Assembly (NCBI GenBank): GCA_964586155.1
Contig: CAZPHC010000034.1
Span: 1-64,000 of the forward strand
Source of the DNA: SXNM01 sp964586155
GTDB lineage: Bacteria > Myxococcota_A > UBA9042
Length of the DNA stretch: 64,000 nt
Direction of reading: 5' to 3'
The translations under genes and the position numbers were made by a program. Below the pieces are notes generated by a model. It was not told where the DNA came from. It saw only the letters and a program-made list of their open reading frames with translations, and made no database searches. Shown here one piece after another: positions 1 through 10,846 of the stretch (position 1 is its first letter; every line of letters starts with the position of its first letter).

Positions 1-1289
1 GACGGCAGCAAGAACGGCGACGAGACCGACGTGGACTGCGGCGGCTCCTGCCCCGACGACTGCGCCACGGGCAAGGGCTGCAAGGGCGACGGCGACTGCG
101 CCAGCAAGGCCTGCGACACCAGCGTGAGCCTGCCGATCTGCGTGACGCCGGTGACCGAGAGCTGCACCGACGGCAAGCAGAACGGCGACGAGACCGACGT
201 GGACTGCGGCGGCTCGTGCCCCGACGCCTGCAAGACCACCAAGGGCTGCAAGGTCGGCGACGACTGCGAGAGCGGCCAATGCGACACCGCGGCGAGCACG
301 CCGGTCTGCGTCCCGGCCCCGTCCTGCACCGACGGCAGCAAGAACGGCGACGAGACCGACGTCGACTGCGGCGGCTCCTGCCCCGACGCCTGCAAGGTCG
401 GCAAGGGCTGCGGTGACGCCGCGGACTGCGAGCCGAACGTGCTCTGCGAAGGCACCAGCGCCAAGGTCTGCACCACGCCGCCGTCGTGCAGCGACGGCAG
501 CAAGAACGGCGACGAGACCGACGTCGACTGTGGTGGCTCCTGCCCGAGCGCCTGCATCGACGGCAAGGGCTGCAAGGCCGGCGCCGACTGCAAGAGCGGC
601 CTCTGCGACGACGCCGTGACGACGCCTCTGTGCAAGGCCGCGCCGACCTGCAGCGACGGCAGCAAGAACGGCGACGAGACCGACGTGGACTGCGGCGGCT
701 CCTGCCCCGCGGATTGCAAGGACACCAAGGGCTGCCAGCTCGACGCCGACTGCGCGAGCGGCCTGTGCGACGCCGGCACCTGCAAGCCCAAAACGCCCGG
801 ACCCTCGTGCACTGACGGCAGCAAGAACGGCAGCGAGACCGACGTCGACTGCGGCGGCTCGTGCCCGAACGCCTGCGCCGAGGCCAAGGGTTGCACCGTC
901 GACGCTGATTGCCAGAGCGGTTGGTGCGGCGCCGCGGGCACCTGCCTGCCCGGCTGCCCCGACGCGCCCGATCCGGCCGACTGCGATGGCGACGGCCTCA
1001 AGAACAAGGACGAGGACGCCGACGGCGACGGCAAGGTCGGCAAGGGCGAGACCGATCCCTTCGACATGGACACCGACGACGACGGCGTCGACGACGGCCA
1101 AGAGAAGCAGAAGGGCTCCGACCCGACCGCAGCCGAGCTCCGGCTCTACGGCGGAGGCTGCAGCGCCGGCAGCAGCGGTGGCACCGGCCCGGCGACCGGG
1201 GGCCTGCTGCTGCTCGCCCTGGCGCTGGCGACCCTGATCGTGCGGAGGATGCGCGCCAGAGACCTCGTGGCGTCGACGGAGGTGCGCTC

Positions 1290-1293
<4 letters not shown>
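1..1293 (+). CDS. Cys-rich repeat surface protein with MYXO-CTERM-like tail (5' end outside window)
   Basis: The reading frame is open from base 1, so the true start lies upstream. The visible 430 residues contain six copies of a roughly 54-residue unit starting with DGSKNGDETDVDCGGSCP or a close variant (near bases 1, 170, 331, 493, 655 and 817), each followed by about six further cysteines. After the repeats comes a DxDGDG-type calcium-binding stretch (about 985-1125), then a Gly/Ser linker with a GC pair, a hydrophobic helix and Arg residues at the end, which is the layout of the MYXO-CTERM surface-sorting signal. The protein should be exported, disulfide-rich and anchored at the cell surface. 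Its stop overlaps the next start (ATGA at 1290), so it is translationally coupled to the OmpA-like protein. No enzymatic function is visible. Confidence 0.85.
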
Positions 1294-3185
<1,892 letters not shown>

Positions 3186-3187
3186 CC

Positions 3188-3213
3188 GTCTGCAAGGTGC
3201 CTGGCACCTCGCG
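3188..3213 (+). repeat. Dispersed 26-bp palindromic (REP-like) element, best-preserved copy
   Basis: The unit consists of an 11-base part (GTCTGCAAGGT) followed by a 15-base part (GCCTGGCACCTCGCG). Together they contain an almost perfect inverted repeat, GCAAGGTGCC-T-GGCACCTCGC. It lies 3 bp after the stop of the OmpA-like gene and before the convergent gene. The same element recurs at 14565, 14598, 55387 and 56712. Confidence 0.75.
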
Positions 3214-3230
3214 AACGGCGCCGCCCCGCC

Positions 3231-4706
3231 CTACCGCGCCTCGAAGCGGAACGGGTACACCACCTGCGTGCTGCCGCCGCCGGCCACCGGCGGGAACTGG
3301 ATCGCCGCGATCTCGGCCTGCACGCAGGCGTCGACGCCGACGCGGCGCAGCGACTCGTCGGCCTGCTGCACCTTCAGCGCGCCGACCGCGCCGTCCGGGC
3401 CGATCCAGAACGCCAGCTTGAGCGTGCCGCGCAGCGTCGGCTCGTTCTGCAACGCCCGCGCGTAGCAGCGCTGGATCGCGCCGCTGCGCCGACGGATCTC
3501 CCGCTGCACCAGCTCCGGCGGCAGCTCGCCAGTGGCCTTGGGCACGCTGCGCTTGAGCACGGCGATCGGCTGGCTCGGCGGCGTCCGCAGGCGCACATCG
3601 ACCCGCGTCCGCGTCGTCGGCGCCTCGACCACGACGTCCCGATGGTCGAGACCGTCGTCCAGGCCCGGGCGCCGGGGCGCGGGCGAAGCGTCGAGGCCGG
3701 GATCGCCGGGCTCGCGATCGCCCGTCGGCGCGGCCACGTCGGGATCGCCGCCGGCGGCCTCGTCGAAGACGCCGAGCGTCGGCCGGAACGCGTCGGGGTT
3801 GTCGAGCACCTCGCCCAGCGGCGCCGTCGCGGCTCCGACCTGCTCGTCGACCGCGGCGCGCACGGCCTGCTTGCGGGCGTCGCCCTCGAGCTCCCGCAAG
3901 GCCCGGACGCTGGCCTCCAGCGCGTCGGCGAGCGCGTCGGTGCGCGGCCGGACGCTGCTGGGCGCCGGACGCTCCGGGGCCGGCCGCGGCGGCAAGGGCA
4001 CCAGCGCCAGGGCCTCGCGAGGCTCGGGTTCGTCGGCCTCGCTGGTCTGGTCGGGCGTCGGCGCCGGCGGCGTGGTCGGCAGCACCGTCTCGACCTCGTA
4101 GGTGCGGACCTGCGCCGCCTGCGCGCGCTCGCGCAGCTCCGCTTGTTGCCGACGCGGCGGCTCCAGCAGCGGCAACCAGAGCAACACGCTGGCCGCGGCG
4201 AGCGAGATCGCCATCGGCAGCACGTCATTGGCCATCACCTGGCGCAGCGAGCGCCGCGGCAGGGGGATCAGCGTCACCAGCAAGGTGAAGGCGCCGAGCT
4301 CCAGCGCGGCATGCGTCGACGGCGTCAGCTGGATGACCATCGGCGCCAGGATCGCGCCGGCGTCGCTCCGGACTGCCCCCTCGCCCTCGGCGGCCTCGAC
4401 GCCAGCGGACGAGGCGACGCCGATGCTGTGCAGCACCGGGCCGATCAGCGCCCGTCCGCGCATCCGCGCCGGATCGACGCAGAGCGTGAAGCCGCCGCGG
4501 CCGTCCGACTCGGCCAACACCAGGCGCTCGCCGCCGATCGCGTCGGCAGGCAGCAGGATGTCGCCGTTCGGGCCGAGCGTGATCGGGCCGCCGCGGACGA
4601 AGACGTCGGCGCCCAGGGCGTCGCCGCGCCACAACGTCGTGATGTGCAAACCATGGCGTAGCGGCGCGTCGCCGTGGCGCACCGCGGTCGGGAAGGTCGT
4701 CGTCAT
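3231..4706 (-). CDS. AgmX/PglI C-terminal domain protein (TonB-like, membrane-anchored)
   Basis: A 491-residue protein. The N-terminal ~130 residues have an FHA-like beta pattern seen in this myxobacterial family. About residues 135-190 carry hydrophobic segments including a clear membrane helix (MAISLAAASVLLWLPLL). A long Pro/Ala/Glu-rich linker follows, and the last ~90 residues match the AgmX/PglI C-terminal domain: the helix IQRCYARAL, a beta meander, a second Cys near DACVQAEI, and a terminal FPPVAGG...YPFRF strand. Family members are linked to gliding motility and envelope complexes in Myxococcus, and the domain resembles the TonB C-terminus. An ATG 18 codons upstream is possible, but the ATG at 4706 has a Shine-Dalgarno (GGGAG) at correct spacing. 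It converges on the OmpA-like gene. Confidence 0.8.
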   Translation of the reverse strand: MTTTFPTAVRHGDAPLRHGLHITTLWRGDALGADVFVRGGPITLGPNGDILLPADAIGGERLVLAESDGRGGFTLCVDPARMRGRALIGPVLHSIGVASSAGVEAAEGEGAVRSDAGAILAPMVIQLTPSTHAALELGAFTLLVTLIPLPRRSLRQVMANDVLPMAISLAAASVLLWLPLLEPPRRQQAELRERAQAAQVRTYEVETVLPTTPPAPTPDQTSEADEPEPREALALVPLPPRPAPERPAPSSVRPRTDALADALEASVRALRELEGDARKQAVRAAVDEQVGAATAPLGEVLDNPDAFRPTLGVFDEAAGGDPDVAAPTGDREPGDPGLDASPAPRRPGLDDGLDHRDVVVEAPTTRTRVDVRLRTPPSQPIAVLKRSVPKATGELPPELVQREIRRRSGAIQRCYARALQNEPTLRGTLKLAFWIGPDGAVGALKVQQADESLRRVGVDACVQAEIAAIQFPPVAGGGSTQVVYPFRFEAR

Positions 4707-4787
4707 GGTCGGCTCCCGGGGGATCGGGTGGCGCGACGGCGCCCGCGCAGGTGCCGCCACACGTCAACGACGCACGGGAGGCGAAAG

Positions 4788-4825
4788 AGATCTGCGGCCC
4801 GGCAAAAAAGATCTGCGCCCAGGCA
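4788..4825. promoter_or_regulatory. Direct repeat pair spaced 21 bp, possible regulator site
   Basis: Two near-identical 17-base words (AGATCTGCGGCCCGGCA at 4788 and AGATCTGCGCCCAGGCA at 4809) start exactly 21 bp, two DNA turns, apart. They are preceded by A-rich tracts that stand out from the GC-rich surroundings. They lie upstream of the minus-strand AgmX/PglI-type gene and just after the 3' end of the gene behind it. A same-face protein-binding site is an inference. Confidence 0.35.
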
Positions 4826-4857
4826 CGACGAACCGGAGCGGCGCCTCGATCGTGACG

Positions 4858-6672
4858 CTAGGGCGCAGCGGCGGCGGCAGGCGCCTGCGGCCAGAAGCGC
4901 CGGATCGACGCCAACGTCGCCACGCGCTGCGCCGCTGGGATCTGGCTCGGGTCGGCCAGCAGCCGGCGGGCCTGCTCCTCGAAGGGCGGCACCTCGGCCC
5001 CGCGCGCGCGCAGCGCCGCCACGAGCGCGGCGTCCCACGTCAGCAAGAAGACCGTGGCCCGGCCCAGGCGCACGCCGACGCGCGGGATCTGCCCGTCGAG
5101 CTGCAGGTAGCGGAACGCCCAGGCGCCGACGACCAGGTGCAGGTGCCGCCGATCGACGAGATCGTCGGGCCTGCCGCGCTTCTCGTGGCCGACGCGGCCG
5201 CGCCGCTCGAGCGGCTGGTGGGCGATCGCGGCGTCTGTCAGGCCCGTCTCGGCCTCGACCGCAGGGTCGACGCCCAGCCGGTAGACCAGCCGCGCCTGAC
5301 CGCCGATGAAGGCCATCGTCACGGGCAACCCCTGCACGAAGGGCCTGATCTCCGCGGCGTCCGCCTCGAGCTGCGCCACCAGCTCGGGGTCGTAGTGGCT
5401 GTGCTCGTCGGTGATGCCGTCGACGATCGCGCCGTCCGGCAGTGCCTTGGGCACCGCCAGCAGCGACAACGCCACCAGCGCCGCGATCAGCAGCCGCGCC
5501 CGCCGCAACGCCGCCGGCGCCATGCCGACGAGCAGCACGTCGAGCCCGAGCTGGCCGACCACCAGCAGCAGCGGCAACGTCGGGATCAGCAGCCGCGTAT
5601 GCATGAAGTCGCCGCCGACCTTGGCCACCCAGACGACGTAGAGCGTGGCGATGCTCCAGGCCGTCAGCAGGCGCCGCGTCGTCCCGGCGTCGTCGAGGAC
5701 GGCCGCGATCGCGGTCGGCGCACGCAGACGCCCGACCAGGCCGCCGACGCCGAGCAGCCAGGCGACGCCGAGCCACGGCAGCTCGCGCAGCGTCAGGCCG
5801 ACGTAGCTCCAGCCCTGGTCGAACCAGAGCAGGTGCGCCGACTTGGCGTAGAACGTATTCGGCAGCAGGTCACCGTAGAAGGTGACGCGCCACAGCGTCC
5901 ACGGCAGCCAGAGCGCAGCAAAGGCAGCCGAAAAGGCCGCGGCGGCGGGCAGATCGAGCCAGTCGCGCAGCGTGCGCGCGCCGTCGCCGGCCCCGTGCGG
6001 GCGCGGTGTGCCCGTCGGCCCGCGCAGCAACACCGACGCGCCGAGCAGCGCCGCCGGCAGCACGCCGTCCGGCCGGGTCAGCGTCGCCAGCGCCAGGATC
6101 AGCCCGGCGAGGCCGGCGCCACGGACGCCGCGGCCCGGGCGCGTGGCAGTCCACCATCCAGCCAGCAGCAGCGTCGCGTCGGCCGACGTCTCCAGGCCGC
6201 CGGTGGCCCAGACCTGCCACGGTCCGCAGAGCGCGGCCGCCATCGCCGCCAGCGGCACGGGCCACGCCTGGCCGTCTGGTCGGGCCAGGGTGCCGGGCCG
6301 ATCCAGCCGGCCGAGCAGCCAGATCGCGGCGCCGAACGCGACCAGGCCCCACAGGCTCGACCACGTCTCGGCCGCGACGCCGAGCGCCAGGCCGACCGCG
6401 GCCCAGATCGTCCACAAGAAGTTGGTGTAGCCCTCGACCGGCTCGCCGGCGTTGAAGACCAGGCCCTTGCCGTCCAGCAGGTTCTGCGCGTAGCGGTACG
6501 AGATGAAGGCGTCGTCGCAGGTCCAGGCCTGCCGGGCCGCCAGCGCCACGCCGAGCAGCACCAGGGCCGCACGCTGCGCCTTCGCCGCCGCGCCGCGGCC
6601 GGGCGCGGTCGACGCCGACGCATCGGACGAGACAGAGGTGGCGGAATCATCGGCGGAAGGCGAGTGGTCCAC
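4858..6672 (-). CDS. GT-C-like polytopic glycosyltransferase
   Basis: A 604-residue protein with about 9-10 hydrophobic segments. After a short Ser/Ala-rich cytoplasmic tail and the first membrane helix comes CDDAFISYRYAQNLL (Asp53-Asp54), then LVFNAGEPVEGYTNFLW. This DD...GLVFNPGE.VEGYTNFLW pattern is characteristic of GT-C membrane glycosyltransferases of the AftB/GT89-like and related families, which use lipid-phosphate sugars on the outer side of the membrane. The acidic pair in the first periplasmic loop is the expected catalytic site. The acceptor cannot be told. The start is GTG; the short gap to rlmN is a divergent promoter region. The protein could belong to an uncharacterised GT-C family rather than AftB itself. 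Confidence 0.75.
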   Translation of the reverse strand: MDHSPSADDSATSVSSDASASTAPGRGAAAKAQRAALVLLGVALAARQAWTCDDAFISYRYAQNLLDGKGLVFNAGEPVEGYTNFLWTIWAAVGLALGVAAETWSSLWGLVAFGAAIWLLGRLDRPGTLARPDGQAWPVPLAAMAAALCGPWQVWATGGLETSADATLLLAGWWTATRPGRGVRGAGLAGLILALATLTRPDGVLPAALLGASVLLRGPTGTPRPHGAGDGARTLRDWLDLPAAAAFSAAFAALWLPWTLWRVTFYGDLLPNTFYAKSAHLLWFDQGWSYVGLTLRELPWLGVAWLLGVGGLVGRLRAPTAIAAVLDDAGTTRRLLTAWSIATLYVVWVAKVGGDFMHTRLLIPTLPLLLVVGQLGLDVLLVGMAPAALRRARLLIAALVALSLLAVPKALPDGAIVDGITDEHSHYDPELVAQLEADAAEIRPFVQGLPVTMAFIGGQARLVYRLGVDPAVEAETGLTDAAIAHQPLERRGRVGHEKRGRPDDLVDRRHLHLVVGAWAFRYLQLDGQIPRVGVRLGRATVFLLTWDAALVAALRARGAEVPPFEEQARRLLADPSQIPAAQRVATLASIRRFWPQAPAAAAAP

Positions 6673-6720
6673 GGGCCACGGTGTACACGCCGGGCCCGGG
6701 TTCCGCTAGGATCTGGGGCG

Positions 6721-7785
6721 ATGCTGACGCCGCCGCCGCTCCCGCTGCTCGCCCTTCCCCGCGCCCGCCTGGCCGAGGCGCTCGCTGCCGCTGGTGTGCC
6801 GGGAGGCCACGCGGCCCGCTTGTTCACCCACCTGCACAAAAAGGCGCTGCCCGCGGCCTCGTTCGCGGCCATGAGCCCGGCGCAGCGGCAGCGCTGCGAG
6901 GCCGCGTTTCCGGCCTCGGAGGTGGCGCTCGTCGGCCGCAGCCGCAGCGAGGACGGCACCGAGCGCCTGGAATTCCGCCTCGGCGATGGCGCGCGTGTCG
7001 AGGGCGTGCTGATCCCCGAGGGCCCGCGCACGACGTTCTGCGTCTCGAGCCAGGTCGGCTGCGCGATGGCCTGCGCCTTCTGCGCCACCGCGACCTTGGG
7101 CCTGCAGCGCGGCCTGCGCGCCGACGAGATCGTGCGCCAGGTGCAGATCGCCGCGTCGCTCTGCGCCCCCGCGCATGGCCACGCGCCGCTGCGCAACGTC
7201 GTGTTCATGGGCATGGGCGAGCCGCTGCACCACTACGAAGCGACCCGCGACGCCATCGCCATCCTCACCGATCCCGGCGGCCTCGCGCTCGCCTACGACA
7301 AGATCACCGTCTCGACCGTCGGCCTCGTGCCGCGCATCGCCGAGCTCGGCCGCGACTTCGGCGGCCGCATCCAGCTCGCGCTCAGCCTCAACGCCGGCAG
7401 CGACGCCGTCCGCCGCCAGATCATGCCGATCACCAGCCGCTACGACATGGCGGCGCTGCGCCAGGCGGTCGCCGCCTACCCACTGCCGCCCAACCGCGGC
7501 GTGCTGATCGAGTACGTGCTGCTCGCCGGCCTCACCGATCAGCCGGCCGAGCTCGAAGGCCTCGTCGCCTGGGCCAGCGGCCTGCCCGTCGTGATCAACG
7601 TCATCGCCTGGAACGCCTTCGACGGCCCGGCGTTCCGCAGCCCGAGCCCCGCCGAGGTCGATCGCGTCGTCGCGACGCTGCGGGCCGCCGGCCTGCGCGC
7701 CAGCGTGCGCTTGCCCCGCGGACGCCGCGAAGACGCCGCCTGTGGTCAACTCGCGCTGCGCGGCCACGGCGCCGTCGCCACCTGA
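6721..7785 (+). CDS. rlmN: 23S rRNA / tRNA adenine C2-methyltransferase RlmN
   Basis: A 354-residue radical-SAM enzyme that methylates C2 of A2503 in 23S rRNA and A37 of some tRNAs. The [4Fe-4S] motif is C114-AMA-C118-AF-C121. The two further essential cysteines are present: Cys107 in FCVSSQVGC and the methyl-carrying Cys341 in AACGQL. GMGEPL, the SAM-binding signature, is at about residue 160. Length is normal for the family. The ATG lies 12 bp downstream of a TAGGAT box, so the leader is very short. It is followed 34 bp later, on the same strand, by the haem-motif lipoprotein gene. Confidence 0.95.
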   Translation: MLTPPPLPLLALPRARLAEALAAAGVPGGHAARLFTHLHKKALPAASFAAMSPAQRQRCEAAFPASEVALVGRSRSEDGTERLEFRLGDGARVEGVLIPEGPRTTFCVSSQVGCAMACAFCATATLGLQRGLRADEIVRQVQIAASLCAPAHGHAPLRNVVFMGMGEPLHHYEATRDAIAILTDPGGLALAYDKITVSTVGLVPRIAELGRDFGGRIQLALSLNAGSDAVRRQIMPITSRYDMAALRQAVAAYPLPPNRGVLIEYVLLAGLTDQPAELEGLVAWASGLPVVINVIAWNAFDGPAFRSPSPAEVDRVVATLRAAGLRASVRLPRGRREDAACGQLALRGHGAVAT

Positions 7786-7819
7786 ACCCGCCGCAGCTGC
7801 CCGCGGCCAACGGAGCCCC

Positions 7820-8536
7820 ATGCGCCTCTCGTCCAATCTCTCCGGGCTCCTGGTGGTCGTCGCGGCCGCGTCGTCGCTCGCCTGCTCGACGCAGGGCGAC
7901 GCGGGCACCGGCGTTGGCCTGGACGCCAACAGCCAGGACAGCGCCGCCGCGCAGGATAGCGCCGCCGCGCAGGACAGCGCCGCCGCCCAGGACAGCGCCG
8001 CCGCGCAGGACAGCGCCGCTGAGGACGCCGGCGCGGACGTCGCCGCGGACAGCGCAGCTCCGGGCTCCGACGCGAGCGCGGACGCGACCGACGCCGCCGC
8101 CGACGCTGGCGCCGACACCACCGGCGGCACCGGCGAACAGCTGCCCCCGGACGACGCCACGCTGCTCGCCTGGCTGCAGAAGGGCGCGTACCTGGGCTGG
8201 CAGGCCGACGCCAGCAAGCACGGCTCGTCCGGGCCGCATTTCGGCGCTGTGCGCACGTTCTTCAACGACGCGCTCGCGGCCTCCCTCGACGCCAAGAACG
8301 CCACGCATCCCGTCGGCGCGGCGGCGGTCAAGGAGCTCTACGGCAGCGGCACGGACGTGCTCGGCTGGTCGGTGCTGCGCAAGGTCTCCGATCAGGGCAA
8401 GGGTCTCGGCTGGTTCTGGTACGAGCGCTACGACGCCAAGGTCTACGCCAACGGCGTCGGCGTGCAGCTCTGCGTCGGCTGCCACACCGCTGGCGGCCAG
8501 GACGCGGTCCTCTCGCCGTGGCCGCCGGCCAAGTAG
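7820..8536 (+). CDS. Lipoprotein with c-type haem motif (cytochrome P460-like)
   Basis: A 238-residue lipoprotein with lipobox SLAC (Cys22). It continues with a low-complexity linker of five QDSAAA repeats and more Asp/Ala. Residues from ~95 form a compact domain containing HPVGAAAVKELY and WFWYERYD, and the protein ends with C218-VG-C221-H222, a single c-type haem attachment site. The HPxGAAxVKELY stretch resembles cytochrome P460-type domains, so a haem redox or ligand-binding role on the periplasmic side of a membrane is likely. The ATG at 7820 is preceded by GGAG at good spacing; an in-frame GTG at 7742 overlaps rlmN and is less likely. Specific function is not known. Confidence 0.75.
   Translation: MRLSSNLSGLLVVVAAASSLACSTQGDAGTGVGLDANSQDSAAAQDSAAAQDSAAAQDSAAAQDSAAEDAGADVAADSAAPGSDASADATDAAADAGADTTGGTGEQLPPDDATLLAWLQKGAYLGWQADASKHGSSGPHFGAVRTFFNDALAASLDAKNATHPVGAAAVKELYGSGTDVLGWSVLRKVSDQGKGLGWFWYERYDAKVYANGVGVQLCVGCHTAGGQDAVLSPWPPAK
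7934..8020 (+). repeat. 18-bp tandem repeat, five units, coding
   Basis: Four full and one partial copies of CAGGACAGCGCCGCCGCG, encoding QDSAAA, inside the linker of the haem-motif lipoprotein. Units differ by only one or two bases, so the array is recent and could vary in copy number between strains. Confidence 0.85.
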
Positions 8537-8612
8537 GCTGGCCGCCCGATCGCGCCGAGTCCCGCCTGCGCGGCGATGAGCCGACGTCGCGACGCGGCCG
8601 TCGCAGCCGGCG

Positions 8613-9698
8613 CTATGTGGCCCGTCGCGCCGCCAGCCGCTCGCTGACCTGGCCCAGCATCCCCGCGACGCCACGGTGGTTCACCGCGATCTGTACGTCG
8701 CCCGCCGAGCGATAGTGGCCCGTCGTCGTGTGATCGACCGCGGTCGCGCCCCAGATGACGACCAGACCACGCACCGCCTGGGCCCGCTTGGCCTCGTCCG
8801 GGCGCTCGTGCTGCACGACCTGCAGCACCAGGCCGCCGCCGTGCTCGCGCGCCAGGCCACGCAGGGTCTCGCGGTACGCCGGCGAGCCGCCGACCAGCGT
8901 GACGCGATCGAGCCCGGCCGCCCGGCACGCCGCGGCGAACGCGACGAACGCGCGCCGCACGTCGCTGCCGCCGCAGACCTCGCAGTCGGCCTTGGCGACG
9001 CGCAGGCGCGGCGTGTCGGCTGGCGGCTGGCAGCCGGGCTCGTCGCAACAGCGGACGAGGCGGTCGAGCAGCCCGGCGAGCGGGCGCGGATCGGGGTCGC
9101 AGAGCGCGTCGAGGGTGCGGGGGCCGTTCGCGTCGAGCAGGCAGGCCAAGGCCGCGACCCGTTCGCCGCCTTCGGCCAGGCCACGCGCCTCGAAGACCGA
9201 GCGCTTGTCGGCGTCTGCCAGGCGTCGCTCGCGCTCGCCGAGGCTGCGGCCGAGCTCGCTGAGCCGGCGCGCGGCGTCGCGACGCTCCTTGTCGAACGCC
9301 TGCCGCTCGACGCGGACCGCCGCGAGCTCGGCCTCGAGGCCCACGGCCCGCGCCACGGCCTCGTCGCGCTCGCGTCGGGCCTGCGCGGCCTGTGCCGTCG
9401 CTGCCTCTGCCTGCGCGACGGCGGTCTCGGCCTGTTTGCGTGCGGCGTCGAGCGCCACGTCGAGCGTCGCGTCGCGCACCGCGTCGCGCACCGCGCCGCG
9501 CACCTGGGTCGCTGGGGCGGCCTCGCCCGCGGCTGCGCGCGCAATGGGCGTCGCGGCGGTGGTCGTCGCCACGGGCGGCTTCGCTTGACCGGCGGGCGCT
9601 TGCGGCTTGCCGCGCCCCGCGCCGACCTGGCCCGCGATCGGCGCGACGCCGTGGCGGCGCATGAAGGCGTCGAATTCGTCTTCTTCGCGGCCAGCCAC
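8613..9698 (-). CDS. Coiled-coil protein with Cys motif and DUF2325-like C-terminal domain
   Basis: A 361-residue cytoplasmic protein. Residues ~70-190 are Ala/Glu/Arg-rich and predicted coiled coil. The C-terminal ~130 residues contain CEVCGGSDVRRAF, a Rossmann-like run (VTLVGGSPAYRETLRGL), then VVIWGATAVDHTTTGHY and a final IAVNHRGVAGML. That order (CxxC, VGGxP, VxxxDH...) resembles DUF2325-type domains, whose function is unclear. Additional cysteines in the middle (CCDEPGC) may also bind metal. The GTG at 9698 is chosen because AGGAGG lies at ideal spacing; the longer frame to 9764 has no such site. It is transcribed divergently from the next gene. Confidence 0.65.
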   Translation of the reverse strand: MAGREEDEFDAFMRRHGVAPIAGQVGAGRGKPQAPAGQAKPPVATTTAATPIARAAAGEAAPATQVRGAVRDAVRDATLDVALDAARKQAETAVAQAEAATAQAAQARRERDEAVARAVGLEAELAAVRVERQAFDKERRDAARRLSELGRSLGERERRLADADKRSVFEARGLAEGGERVAALACLLDANGPRTLDALCDPDPRPLAGLLDRLVRCCDEPGCQPPADTPRLRVAKADCEVCGGSDVRRAFVAFAAACRAAGLDRVTLVGGSPAYRETLRGLAREHGGGLVLQVVQHERPDEAKRAQAVRGLVVIWGATAVDHTTTGHYRSAGDVQIAVNHRGVAGMLGQVSERLAARRAT

Positions 9699-9862
9699 GT
9701 CCTTCCTCCTGCCGCGGCGCGCGGCGCCGTGGTCGCAGCATGGCGGATGCCGGCGCCACCGCAAGCGCCGCGTGGCCCGTCTGCGCGTGTCGCTTGAATT
9801 GCCTGGGGCTCCTGGGACATCGTGGGGACGTCGCCTTCATCGGGCGGGCGGAGGTCGGAGCC

Positions 9863-10846
9863 GTGCGAGGTCCCTGGCAACATGCATCGCGGCACGCGCC
9901 GCAGCGATCGCGTTCCCCCATCGGCCGGCCCACGTTGCGCCAGGTCGGTGCGGTCGTCTGCCTTGTCGCATCTGCCGTGCTGCCGGCACCGGCCGCACGC
10001 GCTGCGCCCCTGCCGGCCCCTGCGGCGACCGCCGACCCCACCGCGGCCCAGGCCGCGATCGACCTCGCGCGCTACCACTACGGCAAGGGTGACTACAAAG
10101 CCGCCGCGCGCCTGTTCTTGCAGGCCTTCTCGCTCGACCCCCGGCCCGACTCGCTGTTCAACGCCGCCCGCGCCGAGCAGCGCGGATTCGAGCTCGACGA
10201 CGCCGAGCGCGATTTCCTCGCGTTCCTGAAGCTCCCGGGTGTCAGCCCCGAGTCGTCGCACCGCGCCGAGGTCCACCTCAAGGAGGTCCGCGAGACGCGG
10301 GCCCAGCTCGAGCAGGCCAAGGCCAAGGCGCAGGCCGCCGCCGCAGCTGCAGCCGCCGCGGCTGCCGCGAAGGAGACGGCCCAAGGGCAGGGCGCGGGCG
10401 CCGCGACGCAGCCGACCACGCCGCCTGCCGCGCCGCCCACGGTCCAGACCGGGGTCGAGGCTGGCCGCGACGGTCCGCGCTGGCGGCGCATCGGCGCGTG
10501 GTCGGCGATCGGCGTCGGCGCCGTCGGCCTCGGCCTCGCCACCTTCCAGGGCCTCGACGCCGCCTCGGCCCAGTCCACGCTCGACAGCGAGACGGGGCAG
10601 CTCGACGGCAACAAGAAGATCGCCGGCCTGTCCTACGATGCCTATCGATCGCGCCAGACCGCGATCTACGACCAGCGCGACCGCGCGTATGTCGTCGGCG
10701 CGCTCGGCCTGGTCGCCGTCGGCGTCGGTGCGGTGTTGCTGGCGACCGACGCCGGGCCGGTCGCGGCGTCCGTCTGGCCGCAGCGCGGCGGTGCCGTGGT
10801 CGCGCTGACCTTCGGCGCTGGTGCCACGTTCGGGGGCGCACGATGA
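9863..10846 (+). CDS. Exported TPR-type membrane protein
   Basis: A 327-residue protein. After a basic N-terminal stretch (about 27 residues) comes a signal-like core, VGAVVCLVASAVLPAPAARA. Residues ~60-140 form a TPR-like helical region (YHYGKGDYKAAARLFLQAFSL...DSLFNAARAEQ). An Ala/Lys/Gln-rich helix and a Pro/Ala linker follow, then two hydrophobic C-terminal segments around a charged loop. This architecture is common in myxobacterial proteins encoded beside surface lipoproteins. The GTG at 9863 is supported by GGAGG 8 bp upstream; starts further up would overlap the divergent gene. Its stop overlaps the next start (ATGA), so the two are coupled. The first codons lie in a degenerate copy of the dispersed palindrome. 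Confidence 0.65.
   Translation: MRGPWQHASRHAPQRSRSPIGRPTLRQVGAVVCLVASAVLPAPAARAAPLPAPAATADPTAAQAAIDLARYHYGKGDYKAAARLFLQAFSLDPRPDSLFNAARAEQRGFELDDAERDFLAFLKLPGVSPESSHRAEVHLKEVRETRAQLEQAKAKAQAAAAAAAAAAAAKETAQGQGAGAATQPTTPPAAPPTVQTGVEAGRDGPRWRRIGAWSAIGVGAVGLGLATFQGLDAASAQSTLDSETGQLDGNKKIAGLSYDAYRSRQTAIYDQRDRAYVVGALGLVAVGVGAVLLATDAGPVAASVWPQRGGAVVALTFGAGATFGGAR
9867..9886 (-). repeat. Possible degenerate copy of the dispersed palindromic element
   Basis: Sixteen of 20 bases match the core of the element at 14571-14590 in the same orientation. It forms codons 2-8 of the TPR-type gene. It could be coincidence in such GC-rich DNA, so confidence is low. Confidence 0.3.

Noticed and set aside
909..1289. 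Upstream extension of the OmpA-like frame to 909
   Set aside because: The extension reads a poly-Arg sequence antagonistic to the Cys-rich gene; the signal peptide begins at 1290.
7934..8020. Tandem array as a CRISPR
   Set aside because: Units are contiguous without spacers and encode a protein linker; the same holds for 51796-51855.
8513..8545. Small dyad CGGCCA-N7-TGGCCG at the end of the haem lipoprotein as a terminator
   Set aside because: Only six-base arms, no U-tract, and such dyads are frequent in this GC range.
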